A stretch of DNA of 14,083 nt, taken from NCBI GenBank assembly GCA_035258565.1, contig DATFXF010000009.1:1-14083 (forward strand), in the 5' to 3' direction. This document shows, piece after piece, positions 13,190 through 14,083 of the stretch. The position numbers and the translations under genes are program-made. The stretch is from DATFXF01 sp035258565. GTDB lineage: Bacteria > Acidobacteriota > Terriglobia > Acidiferrales > UBA7541. Numbering within the stretch: the stretch's first letter is position 1; every line of letters begins with the position of its first letter. The notes beneath the pieces are model-generated. The model worked only from the letters and a program-made list of their open reading frames with translations. It was not told where the DNA came from and did not search any database.

Positions 13190-14083
13190 ATGAGGCTGGC
13201 GGGCTACGCAATGGACGTAAGCCGCTCCCGTGGTCGCCATTACCCCGAGCCAAGACACGCCTACCGCGACGACTACTCGCGCGACCGCGACCGGGTGATC
13301 CATGCACGCGCCTTCCGCCGCCTGGAAGCCAAGACGCAGGTCTTCACGACGCGCTACTCCGACCATTTCCGTAACCGCCTGACGCATACACTCGAGGTGG
13401 CGCAGATTGCCCGCACCGTTGCCGGGGCCCTGGCACTGAACGCCGACCTCGCCGAGGCGCTCGCGCTTGTTCACGACATCGGCCACCCGCCCTTCGGCCA
13501 CGCGGGCGAGCGCCGTCTCGACGAGCTCGTGCGTCCATTCGGCGACCGGTTCGACCATAACCTCCATGCGCTGCGCATCGTCGAGCGATTCGAGCAGCGC
13601 TACCTCGATTTCCCCGGCCTGAACCTGACCTTCGAAGTGCGCGAGGGCATCATCAAGCACTCGCGGGAATACTCCCCAGCCAAGTTCCCCGAGCTTGTGG
13701 AGTATGTGCTCGACGAGCGCCCACCGCTCGAGGGGCAGTTGATCGATGGCGTGGACGAGATCGCCTATAACACCGCGGATTTGGACGATGGCTTTGAGGC
13801 GCGACTGCTCGATCTTGAGACCATCCGCGAGGGTGTGCCCCTGTTCCGAGAGATGTATGCGACGGTCGAGCGGGGGCACCCACGCGGCCGCACCCAACTC
13901 AAGTTCAACGAGGCGCTTAAGCGCGTGCTCGACCGCCTGGTCACGGACCTGATCGAGCACACCCGCGTCCTGATCCAAGCGAGCGGCGTGACAACTGTGG
14001 AAGACGTGCGGCTCCAGCCGGAGCGCTTGGTGCGCTTTAGCCAGGAGGGCGCCGAGCGAAATGGGGAGCTGAAGAAGTTTCTA
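13190..14083 (+). CDS. dgt: dGTP triphosphohydrolase-like HD-domain protein (3' end outside window)
   Basis: 298 codons are visible with no stop before the edge. The enzyme class hydrolyses dNTPs to deoxynucleoside and triphosphate, adjusting the dNTP pool. Family landmarks are in order: RSRGRHYPEP and RDRDRVIHARAFRRLEAKTQVF (31-52), the HD metal site with His66 (RLTHTLEVAQIAR), His95-Asp96 (LVHDIGHPPFGHAGE), and the final ligand Asp189 in DEIAYNTADLDDG. The region LNLTFEVREGIIKHS (144-158) is also typical of the dGTPase-like subfamily. The start could be the ATG at 13190 or the in-frame ATG at 13211; neither has a clear ribosome site, and translation may be coupled to the TPR gene 8 bases upstream. 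Confidence 0.93.
   Translation, partial: MRLAGYAMDVSRSRGRHYPEPRHAYRDDYSRDRDRVIHARAFRRLEAKTQVFTTRYSDHFRNRLTHTLEVAQIARTVAGALALNADLAEALALVHDIGHPPFGHAGERRLDELVRPFGDRFDHNLHALRIVERFEQRYLDFPGLNLTFEVREGIIKHSREYSPAKFPELVEYVLDERPPLEGQLIDGVDEIAYNTADLDDGFEARLLDLETIREGVPLFREMYATVERGHPRGRTQLKFNEALKRVLDRLVTDLIEHTRVLIQASGVTTVEDVRLQPERLVRFSQEGAERNGELKKFL

Noticed and set aside
13166..13978. Minus-strand 270-codon open frame
   Set aside because: Antisense to the HD-domain dGTPase-like gene, whose metal ligands are all in order.
1..14083. CRISPR array, tRNA, insertion sequence, toxin-antitoxin or phage defence genes
   Set aside because: No regularly spaced direct repeats, cloverleaf with CCA-end context, transposase motif or known defence domain was seen on either strand.

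Overview
The window is GC-rich DNA from a Gram-negative bacterium. Three genes point to the Acidobacteriota or a similar soil lineage: a PEP-CTERM sorting tail, an outer-membrane PagL-type lipid A deacylase, and a YfgM-like membrane TPR protein beside a dGTPase-like gene. This placement is an inference from gene content, not a proven assignment. Many genes start with GTG or TTG. No tRNA, rRNA, CRISPR array, insertion sequence or phage gene was seen.

Left part (1-3111). On the minus strand lie an ArsM-like SAM methyltransferase, cut by the window edge, and upstream of it a PiT phosphate permease; they probably share a transcript. The DNA glycosylase gene mutM is divergent from the permease, and a small P-loop NTPase gene meets mutM tail to tail with no base between the stop codons.

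Central plus-strand run (3323-7720). The order is a secreted M28 zinc peptidase, D-aminoacyl-tRNA deacylase (dtd), an AlkD-type DNA alkylation repair protein, a GNAT acetyltransferase, an isoprenylcysteine methyltransferase-like membrane protein and a MarR regulator. dtd-alkD and GNAT-ICMT are tightly spaced pairs. The theme is housekeeping quality control: tRNA proofreading and repair of alkylated DNA, in addition to mutM.

Accessory-looking stretch (7836-10990), mostly minus strand. It holds an NTF2/SnoaL-like protein, a SAM methyltransferase with visibly lower GC, a PagL-like outer-membrane protein, and a PEP-CTERM tail with no signal peptide or convincing start. Facing that tail is an orphan signal-peptide-like micro-ORF behind a promoter-like sequence. 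This is the least ordinary part of the window.

Right part (11061-14083), plus strand. An RsbW-type anti-sigma kinase is followed after 3 bases by an RsbV-type STAS antagonist. Then comes a cold-shock protein gene flanked by two strong hairpins, a membrane-anchored TPR protein, and a dGTP triphosphohydrolase-like gene cut by the window end. I found no clear new defence or mobile system. The most useful leads are the broken PEP-CTERM locus, the variant PagL active site, the reversed rsbW-rsbV order, and a recurring extended -10 motif.
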